Assembly (NCBI GenBank): GCA_025084515.1
Contig: JAJAGP010000544.1
Coordinates: 245,839-309,838, forward strand
Length of the DNA stretch: 64,000 nucleotides
Reading direction: 5' to 3'
From: Ancistrus triradiatus
Lineage: Eukaryota > Chordata > Actinopteri > Siluriformes > Loricariidae
Part shown: in pieces, positions 33,901 through 43,639 of the stretch
Layout: each line of letters starts with the position of its first letter
Position numbering within the stretch: position 1 is the first letter of the stretch
Made by a program: the position numbers and the translations under genes
The notes under the pieces: generated by a model
Databases searched by the model: none
Told to the model about the DNA's origin: nothing
What the model saw: only the letters and a program-made list of their open reading frames with translations

Positions 33901-36900
33901 CAACAGGCCCAAACCATGATTACTACCACAACCATGTTTCAACCAAGATGGGATAAAGGTTCTTTGCTGGAATTGCAGTGGTTTCCTTTCTCCAACACCA
34001 TTAAAAACGCTTTTTCTTTTAAAAACAGAAAGTTCTATTTTGGGGGTTCTCATCGTGTCCATAAAACAATGTGAGGAGAAGGCAACTTCAGTGGCTTAGA
34101 AAGTTACCTCTGGGGGGGGTCCTTTGTGACCTCGCACAACTGATTTTTTGTTGGTTGGGCCACTACTGGGGGGAGGATAAACAATGGGCCTTGAAATTTC
34201 CTCCATTTGTACACAATCTGTCTGACTGTGGATTGGTGGAGTCCAAACTCTTTAGAGATGGTTTTGTAACTTTTTCCAGGCTGATGAGCATTAATAACTC
34301 TTTCTCTGAGGTTCTCAGAAATCTCCTTTGTTTGTGCCATGATACACTTCCACAAACATGTGCTGTGAAGAGCAGACTTTGACAGATTCCTGTTCTTTAA
34401 ATAAAACAGGGTGCCCACTCACACCTGATTGTCATCCCATTGGTTGAAAACACCTGACTAATTTCACCTTCAAATTAATTGCTAATGCTTGAGGTTCACA
34501 TACTTTTGCCATACACTAATATGTAATATTGGATCATTTTCCTCAATAAATAAATGGCCAAGTATAATATTTTTGTCTCATTTGTTTAACTGGGTTCTCT
34601 TTATCTGCTTTTAGAACTTGTGTGGAAATCTGATGATGCTTTATTTATGCAGAAATATAGAAAATTCTACAGGGTTCACAAACTTTCAAGCACCACTGTA
34701 TATGGTCAAATGGTGCATCTATACATCATTGCTGAAAATCACTGCATCAACGCGGAGAATGTACTGCCGAATCAGAAAATTGAAACAAATCTTTTTTCCA
34801 CACCAGTACAAACATGTTTAAATACATTCTGCAATTGTCAGTACTTCAGAAAAGCATTACAACACTTACACTGAGCAGTCCTTAATGCACTCACTACAAT
34901 TTCCATCTTTCAAATAACTGGCTGCCCGATTTGAATATAAAATACCCAGGTCCTCCTTGTTCTTCTGACCTGAGAATGAAAATAGAACAGGTTAGCAGGC
35001 TTTCATTTATCCGGCTAGAATAAACACAACTAGTACGTGTTAGCCTCACATTCACTGTCATTGTTAGTGTATGAATGAAATCTTAACAAATCAAGCACGC
35101 GATACGCAGTACAATAGTCTCCCGCATTCTGATGAGGAACTAGGCAGTGCGTGACATAGGATGGTGACGTGGTGGTAGTAATGAGCACTGGGAAATGTAG
35201 TGAGGAGCAGACTCCACTGATCATTTTGTTTTCACTTTCAATATGCTATTCAATACTTTATTATAAATAAGGTTCATGTTAATCATTTTGCCCAACTCTA
35301 GTTTTAAGTACCGGTAAGTGTTTTAAGCATGTTTAAGGTACGCTACCCACTAGGATACTCTCCTATCCTCGATTTGCAACTCTGCAATACTTGACATAGG
35401 GAGTCTTGGTGGGAGTGATGAGCCAAATGTAGTGAGGTACTCTACGCTATGAATTATGCAGTATATATTAAAATCCTGTTACGATAAATTCAACGTACAA
35501 TGGATTTGTTGGAACATATTCTCTGTGTTTTTAACGGTCCAAGTCATGTGCTTAAAGTGATGGTATGTGATTACAGAATCATTCCTTTTACAGAATTTTA
35601 CAAACGTTCAAATTACAAACCTCTTTGCAGCTGTAGAATGTGTTAATGCAACATTCATAACTCAAAACTTTAGGAAGGACAGGATTTTCCCATCCTCAAA
35701 CATTGGCATCTAATTTATGTTGAAAAATGGACAATCACAACAAGCCAGGACTTGTTTGGTTTCTGTGACAATATTAAAAGCTCTCAAGATCTTTTAGAAA
35801 TCAAAGTTTTTTGGTGCTGCTTTATTTATTTCAAAAATGGATGGCGGTTATAAGGCTGTCAATTTGAATGTTCAGTCCATTTTACCTGCAAATTTGAATG
35901 AATTTGAATTTTCAAATGTAATTTTAAGGTTTAAAAATAAGTGGATATGAGAGCAGCAAAAACATTTCCCTGCATGTACAAGTGTGTGCTTCAGGGTTTA
36001 AAATATAAAACTATTAAAAACCAAAAGCTAAAAATAAAGAGCTGAATTTTATCTCAGTAACCAGACTTCTCATCGCATGTATCCTATTAGTAGGATTTGA
36101 GTTGGTTTTCTCAGTCTCCACATGCGCACTAGTGGAACCTCACACGACTGCCAGACTTGGCCTTTTTTGGGGCTTTATTCCATTAACCTGTGACTTATTT
36201 TAATCACAGGATTTGGCAGCCCCAGAATTAAACACACCTAAATGGCTACCAAATATTCCTCAAGTATATATTGCGTTTCAGGCAGTATATTGTTGAGGAA
36301 ATGAAGAATTTCATTAGTTAATTAATAAAGTTTGAAGTTTATGCCACATCCTTCTGTGAGAATATTACTGGTTGCAAAGCAGAAATCTGATTATTGCCCG
36401 AGTTATATACACCCAGAGCTTTCCCATTATCTGATTACCCTCCTTCTTCTTCTTCTTTCGGCTTCTCCCTTTCAGGGGTCACCACAGCGAGTTAAACGTT
36501 TCCACCTCACCCTGTCCTCCACGTCCTCTACTCTCACCCCACCTCCCTGCATATCTTCATTCACCACAACCATATAACTCCTCTTTGGTCTTCCTCTCCG
36601 TCTCTTGCCTGGCAGCTCCATCTCCAACATCCTCCTACCGATATATCCACTATCCCTCCTCTGCACATGACCAAACCATGTCAGTCTTCCCTCTCGAATT
36701 TTGTCTCCCAATTTTCCAACCTGTGCTGTCCCTCTGATGATCTCATTCCTAATCCTGTCCACCCTACACACTCCTAAAGAGAACCTCAACATCTTAAGTT
36801 CTGCCACCTCCAGCTCTGCTTCCTGTCTCTTTCAGTGCCACTGTCTCTACCCAAGTGCATATAAACTTATTGGTTGGATTAGAAACAAAATCTGATTTTA

Positions 36901-37840
36901 TCCAATTAGTAAGTGCACTCAATCGTGTAACTGATAAACAGAAACTACAAGGCTTCAAATACTCTGATTTCTTGCATTCTGGGCAGCACCATACTAATCA
37001 CGTATTGATTCAATAAGGGTGGATGTAGTATTATAAGGCACAGAGTGTCTGTACTAAACTGGTGTGGCATGTCCTGCAATTCTGCTTGGCATTCCAGAAT
37101 AAACCCAAAAGCTTTATGACTTTCTTAGCAACTCTAATACTGTAGATGGTAACCATAATAAACAACAGATCTTCATGCTGACAATAAAAGAAAAAAAAAC
37201 AGACAAATGAACCAACAGCGAAGTCCAGGCTTTACTGTGGCTACATGCGACAGAGGAGTTACAATGCGATTTTCAGTCATTTCACTTCATGTCACTCAAG
37301 TGTCCCTAATGGCGGTGCGAATGCAAACCAAAAATGTTCCTGGAACGAATGTAGTTTTGGGGGAGCTCAGTGGGGTGTAGTTCCTCCAAAATTAGTCCCT
37401 AGAAGTGTTTGGTGCAAAAACACATAGCTTTCTGGCCATTTACACAATAACAGTCCTACACAACACAACACAACATTTTCAGTTTAAGGAAGGTTAGCAG
37501 TTTTCATAGGTTCTGATCATGAGGAACACTGCAACAACAGATTTTTGTGGAGCAACATACTACATGACATTGTTTGCCAAATTGTATTTTCGCTAAGTCA
37601 CACACTAACCGCCTGTTACATGTTTTAACGAAAGTCAAAAAACGCTACAGATATCTGCTGATAAGGAGTAGGCTAAAAACGAAACTTATTTGCTTGCTAG
37701 CTTTCCTTACCCGATTTCTCGAACTTCTGGATGGCTTGGGTGTACAGAGAGATGGCTTCTCCATATTGCCCGGTTTTAAAGCACTCGTTGCCGGCTTGTT
37801 TGAGCTCTGTCCAGGACTGCGAACGCCGCTTCTGAGCCAT
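21879..37840 (-). CDS. tomm34: TOMM34-like TPR co-chaperone, complete CDS in seven exons (302 aa)
   Basis: TOMM34 is a cytosolic tetratricopeptide-repeat co-chaperone that binds Hsp70 and Hsp90 C-termini and assists delivery of precursors to mitochondria. Coding exons in transcript order: 37840-37711, 34969-34870, 33063-32911, 28750-28596, 28469-28328, 28092-27966, 21980-21879. All splice sites are GT-AG and phases match; the total is 909 nt. Two three-repeat TPR clamps are visible: residues about 10-125 (GNECFKTGQYGEAISLYTQA, YSNRAASYLKDG, KPLLRRAAAFEA) and about 184-300 (EEGNAFVKKGEHKKAVEKY, YTNRALCYL, ALYRRAQAYKELK). The N, N, K and R residues typical of carboxylate clamps are present. Human TOMM34 has 309 residues. 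Introns 1, 2, 3 and 6 are loaded with transposons, and intron 6 is 5,985 bp. Paralogous SPAG1-type TPR proteins are the main alternative, but length and layout fit TOMM34. Confidence 0.95.
22250..23008 (+). mobile_element. tRNA-derived SINE, copy 5, split by a hAT-like MITE
   Basis: SINE head and body run from about 22255 to 22372, and the rest resumes at 22937-23008 (tcgctctggataagggcg and tail). The first GTATCAAT belongs to the SINE; the second copy after the insert is the target duplication. It lies in tomm34 intron 6. Confidence 0.9.
22373..22936. mobile_element. hAT-like MITE nested in a SINE (564 bp)
   Basis: Imperfect inverted ends tagggatgcaccgata and tatcgtgcatcacta are flanked by a perfect 8-bp duplication GTATCAAT (22365-22372 and 22937-22944). 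Subterminal parts carry repeated gccgatac/atcggc motifs. It has no transposase. End sequence and 8-bp duplication fit hAT. Confidence 0.88.
23083..23620 (-). pseudogene. Tc1-like transposase remnant
   Basis: The minus strand reads LGKPLSRNTIRNYIHKC, then LKLYCAKKNPQVYH and, further on, WKRVLWSDKTV, matching the linker and first catalytic block of a Tc1-type transposase (SDE changed to SDK). An upstream part (LEKDLGSD) continues to about 23560. No terminal repeats were seen. Confidence 0.6.
24110..26400. other. tomm34 intron 6 sequence without recognised genes
   Basis: AT-rich noncoding DNA. The only structure noticed is the repeat at 25903-26048 shared with 11391-11533. Short ORFs show no family features. 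Confidence 0.5.
25903..26048. repeat. TATA-containing repeat shared with 11391-11533
   Basis: Both copies read actacctgtatatt, then atataaactggttcacattc (or a near variant), then gcttccgtcaaacaaaagta. The TATA-like box and following sequence would suit an LTR or Pol II-type promoter segment, but no LTR ends or coding region were found. Confidence 0.5.
26432..27099 (+). pseudogene. Penelope-like RT fragment
   Basis: The YLDD active-site motif (RYLDDTW) survives near 26540. The frame is cut by the SINE but resumes exactly afterwards (GRLKV then DVYRKP), so the insertion is recent relative to other damage. It ends with a stop after KCGDPN. Confidence 0.82.
26709..26901 (+). mobile_element. tRNA-derived SINE, copy 6, inside the Penelope-like RT
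   Basis: The SINE lies between AAAGTTG direct repeats (26702-26708 and 26902-26908). The body is typical but the tail region is shortened (ataagggcagtgtaatg). Removing it restores the RT frame, which confirms the boundaries. Confidence 0.92.
27197..27600 (+). pseudogene. GIY-YIG endonuclease domain of Penelope-like element
   Basis: It reads LRRMFSKHRVSVAFKPQNT, then VVYAVKCRENCQELYIGETK, QPLAKWMAQHSRA and ILDREDL before a frameshift near 27527; the next frame reads EPRGASEYISHHL. The VYAV and LYIGET blocks correspond to the GIY and YIG parts. Confidence 0.82.
27966..28092 (-). CDS. tomm34: tomm34 coding exon 6 (residues about 228-269)
   Basis: The acceptor is TATCTAG and the donor GTAAGT. 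It encodes ALCYLSLKMYKEAVKDCEQA and then ALYRRAQAYKELK, the middle repeats of the second clamp. The next exon is almost 6 kb away because of retroelement insertions. Confidence 0.95.
28328..28469 (-). CDS. tomm34: tomm34 coding exon 5 (residues about 180-227)
   Basis: The acceptor is TCCCCCAG and the donor GTGAAA. It encodes the start of the second TPR clamp: KKARHLKEEGNAFVKKGEHK, then KAVEKYTQSLSQ and TTYTN. Only a 126-bp intron separates it from exon 4. Confidence 0.94.
28596..28750 (-). CDS. tomm34: tomm34 coding exon 4 (linker, residues about 129-180)
   Basis: The acceptor is CTTCTTAG and the donor GTAGAA. It encodes MTKALTEMDGPSWREKLPPI followed by a Thr/Ala/Gln-rich linker ending KENNK. 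This corresponds to the variable linker between the two TPR clamps (human has WRLKLPSIPLVP in the same place). Confidence 0.92.
28950..30460 (+). mobile_element. L2/CR1-type LINE, 5'-truncated
   Basis: Reverse transcriptase reads from FRPISNLPFMSKILERAV and FDTVDYNILVSQL (28965-29441) to GVPQGSVLGPILF and CYADDTQLYL, then SSRLDYCNSLLYGLPSK and LHWLPVHKRIQYKIL (29434-30348). One frameshift near 29430 divides it. The YADD core is intact. The 3' end has aaggcgctatataaatt and then a short AT-rich tail, typical of L2-type ends. It lies in tomm34 intron 3, antisense, and begins about 200 bp from exon 4. Confidence 0.85.
30662..30866 (-). mobile_element. tRNA-derived SINE, copy 7 (minus)
   Basis: Reverse-oriented tail (tttacagcatttagcagaca), body (ttatccagagcgacttacaa) and head (ggtccataggccagtacctt, ctaggctaccacagtcc). 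Confidence 0.88.
30880..32700. other. tomm34 intron 3 sequence with unclear repeat fragments
   Basis: No gene. ggtataccacataagctggt near 32669 looks like the end of an unplaced MITE; 31740-31880 has bits resembling DNA transposon ends, but no matching partner was found. Confidence 0.4.
32704..32826 (-). mobile_element. 3' tail of an L2-like LINE (fragment 2)
   Basis: The minus strand matches the end of 58384-59799: ctaggcttgctcaatttggg, a tattagaagataatcta block, gctactttgagacaatgctc and the ataaataaatctgacttgac terminus. It is 85 bp from tomm34 exon 3. Confidence 0.75.
32911..33063 (-). CDS. tomm34: tomm34 coding exon 3 (residues 78-128)
   Basis: The exon is 153 nt; acceptor TTATCAG, donor GTAGGT. 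It encodes SLDLVPFGIKPLLRRAAAFE and on to HDGTN, closely matching the third TPR of vertebrate TOMM34 with its KPLLRRA signature. Confidence 0.95.
33175..34698 (-). mobile_element. Tc1-like transposon, fourth family, filling tomm34 intron 2
   Basis: Inverted ends tagtggtgcttgaaagtttg and caaactttcaagcaccactg are flanked by TA, with very long terminal repeats (beyond 150 bp). The minus strand has the transposase N-terminus at about 34418-34180 (MAQTKEISENLRERVINAHQ, then KTISKEFGLHQSTVRQIVYK). Downstream frames are shifted. The element makes up 1,524 of the 1,806 bp of the intron. Confidence 0.9.
34870..34969 (-). CDS. tomm34: tomm34 coding exon 2 (residues 44-77)
   Basis: The acceptor is TTCTCAG and the donor GTAAGT. 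The 100-nt exon encodes GQKNKEDLGILYSNRAASYL and then KDGNCSECIKDCS, the second TPR motif with the clamp asparagine. It was found by reading for the family; no ATG-started ORF covers it. Confidence 0.94.
34990..37700. other. tomm34 intron 1
   Basis: Noncoding and AT-rich. Apart from the RTE-like 3' end at 36441-36855, nothing was recognised. Confidence 0.5.
36441..36855 (-). mobile_element. 3' end of an RTE-like LINE
   Basis: The minus strand reads MAELKMLRFSLGVCRVDRIR, then WFGHVQRRDSGYIGRRMLEM and ELPGKRRRGRPKRS, the C-terminus of RTE-type RT proteins. The 3' end is a gaaagaagaagaag tail (complement of cttcttcttctttc). It is the same family as 39215-42110. Confidence 0.85.
37711..37840 (-). 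CDS. tomm34: tomm34 coding exon 1 (residues 1-44)
   Basis: The ATG (complement of 37838-37840) starts MAQKRRSQSWTELKQAGNE. The donor is GTAAGG just below 37711. The exon ends after one base of a glycine codon. It holds the first helix pair of TPR1. No TATA-like promoter was recognised upstream. Confidence 0.94.
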
Positions 37841-38531
37841 GTTACTGCGCTACTTAAGAAACTGCACATTCATATTAGTTAGCGTGCTACATAAGCCAGT
37901 GTGAAGCTAGCTGTTTTTATATAACAACGTTTTAGTAAATAGCTAACGTAAGAAATACGCCATTGTGCCGGTTTCTTACCTGAAACGTGGCTGGCTGATG
38001 ATGTGCTGAATTAATAATATTAACACTACAAACCGGTTACTTACTCAGTGACTGTAGAGAGCCTAACTGTTAGAGGTCCGTAAACATAAACTACTAAGTA
38101 AGCGTATGTAAATCAGCGTTTGTCTTCGGTCACAACGATAACTGGCCACCCGGTTAAAAACTGCTTTTCCTCAGATGAAGCTTTCGTTTCTTCCTATTTC
38201 TTGTACAGCGCAACCGACTCCTTAAAGAAAGTGCTAGAAGGAAAAGAAGCTAAGCGTTAGCTCACATGGAGCACAGCTGCTACCGGCTAGGGTGAGAGAA
38301 GAAGTGGTGTCAGATTTCAGTTTCGTTTTAGACCCTGCTATTTAAATCTGGAATCACTTGAAAGATACAAGTGTAGTTAACATATTAGTCAAATAGCCAA
38401 ATTAATTGGCGTGTGGATCAAAGCTTGTATCCAACATTCTGCAGTTAAAATATGCTTCTAGTAAAACCGGTCAGAAAGTCTTTGCATTTTTCAAAAATGC
38501 CATGTTGCACTCTAGGGTGGAGAAATGCCTG

Positions 38532-39048
38532 CACTCACCGGCGACTTATTAGGTGCACCTCCTTGTTTCTACATTTCCTGTACATTTTGTCAGTTCCACT
38601 TACCATACAGGAGCACTTTGTAGTTCTACTGTAGTCCATCTGTGGTGGTGCTTTAGTGTGTGTTGAACTGGTACAAGTGTATCAGACACAGCAGTGCTGC
38701 TGGAAACACATTTCCCATATTGCTCCACCTCATAGATGTAAAGTCAGAGCCAGGAGCTCATCTGTTGTTGCACAGTTTGTCATAGTCATCCTGTAATCCT
38801 TCATCCTTCAGCTCACAGGATGCTGCCTACAAGATGCTGGTTGATGGACCATTAGAGAACAGAGTAAAGGGGACTAACAAAGTATGTAGAGAAACAGATG
38901 CACTACATTCTGTAATTGTAGAACTATGAAGTGCTTTATGGTAAGTGGAACTGATAAAATGAACAGTGAGTGTAGAAACAAGGAGTACCTAAGTGATCAC
39001 TGAGTATACTTTATATATTACTGTACCTAATACAGTGGCAGGTGAGTG
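38532..39048. mobile_element. Foldback MITE with Tc1-like termini (517 bp)
   Basis: The left arm (cactcaccggcgacttatta, ggtgcacctccttgtttcta, cagttccacttaccata) is the inverse of the right arm (atggtaagtggaactga, gtagaaacaaggag, ggtgagtg). No coding content. It shares inner blocks with 20885-21160 and terminal motifs with 19675-20367. Confidence 0.75.
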
Positions 39049-39214
39049 TATGATGTGTACTATGTAGCATGCTGTTATGAGACAACAGGAGCCTAAATGT
39101 GTACCCTGTGTAGCATAGTTCTACAGAACAATGGCACCCAAAGTGTAGCATGCTAATATAAAGTGAACTAATTTATTTATTTATCTGTGGTAAATGCTAA
39201 ACCAGCCGCTAGAT

Positions 39215-42110
39215 TGCTCAGACAGGGTATTTCTAGTGCCGGTCCCAAGCCCGGATAAATGGTGAGGGTTGCGTCAGGAAGGGCATCCGGTGTAAAACAT
39301 TTGCCAAATAAAGTATGCGAGTTCATAATAATTTCACCATAGACGGATCGGTTTGGCGGCCCGGGTTAACAACGACCGCCACTTGGTACTGGTAGCAAAC
39401 AGGGGGGTACTGGCGGAAATTGGACTACTGTTTTGCCGAAGACAAAGAGGAGGGAAGCGTGTGAGGAGACAGAGGAGAGAAAGCAGGAGGGGCAAGAATA
39501 TAGCACTGAGGGTAGCAACCCTAAATGTTAGGGACGATGACAGGGAAAGGTAGAGAGCTGGCTGATATGATGCAGAGGAGAAAAGGTCGATTTGTTTTGT
39601 GTGGCCAGGAGACAAAGTGGAAGTGGAAGGGTAGCAAGGCTCGATGCATTGGGGCATGGCAAGGGTTTAAAAACTGTTCTACCATGGTGTGGATAGGAAG
39701 AGAAATGGAGTTGGTGTGGTCCTGAAGGGAGGACTATGTAAAGAATGTCCCGTGGTAACACATATTTCCAAAAGAAGGGGGGAGCATAGGGTGACTTATA
39801 ATAATAGTGGAGGGAGGAGCACACAGGTAGACTACATCCTATGTAGAAGAGGTTGCTTAAAAAATATTGGTGTGATTGTAAGGTAGTGGCAAGGAGGGAG
39901 AGTGTAGCTAGGCAGCATCGGATGGTGGTGTGCAAGGATGGCTCTAGTGGTTAGGAAGAGGAAGAGGACAAAACAGGCAGAGCAGAGGACCAAATGGTGG
40001 AAGGAAGTTGAGAAGGAAGAATGTTGTAAGGAGTTCAGAGAGGAGCTGAGAAAGGCTTTGGGTGGTAGGAAAAGAGCTCCCAGATGACTGGTTAGTAGCA
40101 GCAACAGTAATTAGAAACAGACAGGTAGAAAGGTTACTGGGTGTGTCTTCTGGACAGGCAAAGGATGAAAAGGGAAAACCTGGTGGTGGAACGAGGAAAT
40201 TACAGGAGGTTATTCAGAGAAAGAGGTCAGGCAAAGAAAGAAATGGGACACAGGGACAGGGACTAATGAGAATAGGCAGGAGTACAAGGAGATGGGCGGC
40301 ACAGGGCAAAGAGGGAGATAGCAAAGGCCAAGCAGAAGGCCTATGATGGAGTTTATATGAAAGGTTAGACAGTAGGGAAGGAGAGAAGGAGTTGCATCTG
40401 CTGGCGAGACAGAGAGATAGAGCTGGAAAGGATGTGTAGCATGTCAGAGTGATCAAGGATAGAAATGGAAATGTACTGTCAGAGGTGAGGAGAAGAGGTG
40501 AGGGTGAGGGAAGATGGAAGGAGTATTTTGAGGAGGTTGATGAATGTAGAAAATGAAAGGGAAAGAAGGTTGGATGGCGTAGAAATTGTGGAACAGGATG
40601 TAGCAAAGATTAGCAAGGACGAAGTGAGGAAAGGCTTGAAAAGGATTGAAGAATGGAAAGGCAGTGGGACCTGATGACATACCGGTTGAGGTATGGAAAA
40701 GTCTAGGAGAGCTGGGAGTGGTGTTTTTTTGACTAGATTATTCAATGGAATTCTGGTGAATGAGAGTATGCCGGAGGAATGGGAGGAAAAGTTTACTTGT
40801 ACCAATTTTAAAGCAGAAGGGTGATGTACAGAGTTGTGGCTCTTACAGGGGCATAAAGTTGATGAGCCACACAATGAAGATTTGGGAGAGAGTTTTTGAA
40901 GCTAGCTCAGACAGGAGATGACAGTGTGTGAACAACTGTATGGTTTCATGCCAAGGAAGAGCACCATGGATGCGATTTTCACTTTGAGACTGCTGATGGA
41001 GAAAGTATAGAGATGGTCAGAAAAGAGCTACAATTGCGTCTGTGTGGATTTGGAGAAAGCTTATGACAGGGGGCCAAGGGAGGAAACTGTGGTGGTGTAT
41101 GAGGAAGTCTCGAGTGGCTGAAAAAAAGTACATTAGATTAGTGCAGGACATGTATGACAACAGCGTGGACAGCGGTGAGATGTGCTGTAGGAGTGACAGA
41201 TAGCTTCAAGGTAGGATTGGGACTGCATCAAGATCGGCCCTGAGTCCCTTCTTATTTGCTCTGGTGATGGACAGACTAAACAGATGAGTCAGACAGGAAT
41301 CGCCGTGGACTATGATGTTTGCAGACGACATTGTGGTAGAGAACAGGGAACAGGTAGAAGAGAACTTGGAGAGGTGGAGGTATAATCTGGAAAGGAGAGG
41401 AATGAAAGTCAACTGTAGTAAGACAGAATACCTGTGTGTAAATGAAAGGGAGGCCGGTGGAAACAGTCAGGCTACAGGGATCAGTGGTCACCAAGGTCCA
41501 GGAGTAACAGGTACTGTGGGATCAACTGTCCAAGGAAATGGGGAGTGTGGAAAGGAGGAAAGAAAAGAGTTCAGGCAGGATGGAGTGGGTGGAGAAGAGT
41601 GTCAGGAGTGCTGTGTGACAAAAGGGTCGCAGCAAAAGTGAAAGGAAAGATTTATAAGAGAGTAGTGAGACCAGGCCTTGTTGTATGGGTTAGAGACAGT
41701 GGCACTGAACAAAGAAAGGAAGCAAGCAGAGGAGGTGGCAGAACTTAAGATGGTTGAGGTTTCTCTTTAGGAGTGGTCCAGGATGGAACAGGATTAGGAA
41801 TGAGATCATCAGAGGGACAGCACAGGTTGGAAAATTGGGAGACAAAAAATTCGAGAGGGAAGACTGAAGATGGTTTGGACATGTGCAGAGGAGGGGATAG
41901 TGGAATATATTGGTAGGAGGATGTTGGCGATGGAGCTGCCAGGCAAGAGACGGAGAGGAAAGACCCAAAGAGGAGTTATTTGGTTGTGGTAAATGAAGAT
42001 ATGCAGGGAGTTGGGGTGAGAGTAGAAGACGTGGCGGACAGGGTGAGGTGGAAACGTTTAACTCGCTGTGGCGACCCCTGATAAAGGGAGAAGCCGAAAG
42101 AAGAAGAAGA
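39215..42110 (+). mobile_element. RTE-like LINE, long but decayed
   Basis: The 5' part has agtgccggtcccaagcccgg and agggttgcgtcaggaagggc. An endonuclease-like start reads ALRVATLNVRDDD near 39505 and FVLCGQETKWKWKGSKA near 39593. RT pieces include YGFMPRKSTMDAIFTLRLLM near 40940, VCVDLEKAYDR near 41040 and MMFADDIVVENREQVEENLE near 41312. The 3' end reads gctgtggcgacccctgataa and a gaaagaagaagaaga tail. Many frameshifts; dead. Confidence 0.85.
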
Positions 42111-42129
42111 TCTGTGGTAAAAGCTGACA

Positions 42130-42800
42130 AAGGTGGATACTGAGCTCATGCTGGGAACACAGTGCAACAGTAAACCTTTGGAAAGTGGGTAAACTTTCGG
42201 ACAGCTGTTTACAGGACGAAGAGTCATTGTCGTTCCACTCAGTGGTAATGGCTTCAAACAGTTGAACAGATGAGTAGTTGAAAAATGTTTCCTCGTTAGT
42301 TTGTGTTTAACGTGAGACCAAATATTCTCTATAAGGTTCTTGGTGAAGTGATTGTTCCTTTTAGAAAACAACTTTTCAGTTGTGTGCAGCAAGCCTTTTT
42401 ACAATAGTGTCATGTACTCCAAAGCATTAATTCACTTTTCACAGTGAAGCAGCTCATCAGTACCAGGAGCTGAAAAGCCTCCCCACACCATGACACCTCT
42501 ACCTCCATGTTTAATGTTAGCAGTGATGCATTCACTGTTGTATTTCTAACCGTAACTCTTAAGACACCTCTCTGGACCATCACTATGCAACTCCAATTGT
42601 GCACAACTCTGCATCAAACTTTCCATATTCTGCCAGAAACTTCATTCCGTCCTTGATCGTTTCTGACTGCAACCTTTCCATGATATTTTGCTTTTTAGTT
42701 CTTGCTTATTTTCTGACCATGACCTATGGTTAGGACCAAGAAAAACTTAACATTTTGCAATTTCAGGTTTGGCTGTTTTGTAGATGTGCAGAGACGGTGC
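42130..42800 (-). pseudogene. Tc1-like transposase remnant
   Basis: The minus strand reads NIWSHVKHKLTRKHFSTTHL at about 42335-42276 (the family has NPIENIW at this point), and gaggtgtcatggtgtgggg, the V-M-V-W-G block, near 42480-42500. No terminal repeats were identified. Confidence 0.6.
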
Positions 42801-42869
42801 TCATTTATGAGGCTACATTAAAGACGCCGTGACACTGAGCAATTACACGTAAAGGCCATGTAGTATGTA

Positions 42870-43367
42870 CCGTATTTTTCGGACCATAAGGCACACTTTA
42901 AATCCTTTAACTTTCTCAAAAATCGACAGTGCGCCTTAAAATGCGGTGCGTATAATGCATGAATTAATTCTGGTTGTGCTTTCTGACCTAGAACCGATTG
43001 TAGATGGTACACGGCGCTCATAAATCTGTCAAAATGTTTTAGCACGGCTTTGGTAAGTTACGAAGCTTACGGCAACCGTAGTGCGCAGCATCGCGGAGTA
43101 ATACGGTATGTGCTTCAGCATTAGGGTACGTGCATTCATTCATTTATTTTCGAAGCGGATTTCAAACTCAACGCTATCAGTACAACATGGTCATAGAGCA
43201 GCTGTGAGAGAATTCAACATTAACGAATCAATGGTACGGAAGTGGAGGAAGCAAGAAGACGCCCTGCGCCAGGTAAAGACCAAACTGAGTTTCCGACGGA
43301 ACTTAAGAGTTTTGTTTCATTTCATGCGCCTTATAACCCGGTGCGCTTTATAGCCCGAAAAATACGG
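42870..43367 (+). mobile_element. Pogo/Tigger-type MITE, copy 3
   Basis: 498 bp, flanked by TA, ends ccgtatttttcggaccataa and tagcccgaaaaatacgg. The HTH segment is on + (HRAAVREFNINESMVRKWRK). It is shorter than copies 1 and 2 by an internal loss near the right end. Confidence 0.82.
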
Positions 43368-43639
43368 TAAAGTCCACTTGCTGGCATGCTTTTGTGAGGT
43401 GGGCCTAGTGAAAAACTGGGCATAGTGAGAAATCTACACAGACTCAAAACAAGGATTTCACCTGATACTATGTGGAAATGACACCCAAGTGCATTTTGTA
43501 GTGCAATGAAACCTGACCTGTGCATTATATGGAACACTACTAGTACAGGAATACTCCCTCTATAGGAAAATCTAGCCTAAAGTATGTAGAACAGCAACTT
43601 ATAAAAACTGTGATTCTAAATACAAGGACATATTTTAAT

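Noticed and set aside
39334..40874. Long minus-strand open frames across the RTE-like LINE
   Set aside because: They are antisense shadows of the decayed plus-strand LINE; the Ser/Leu/Phe-rich content is the complement of its GA-rich sequence.
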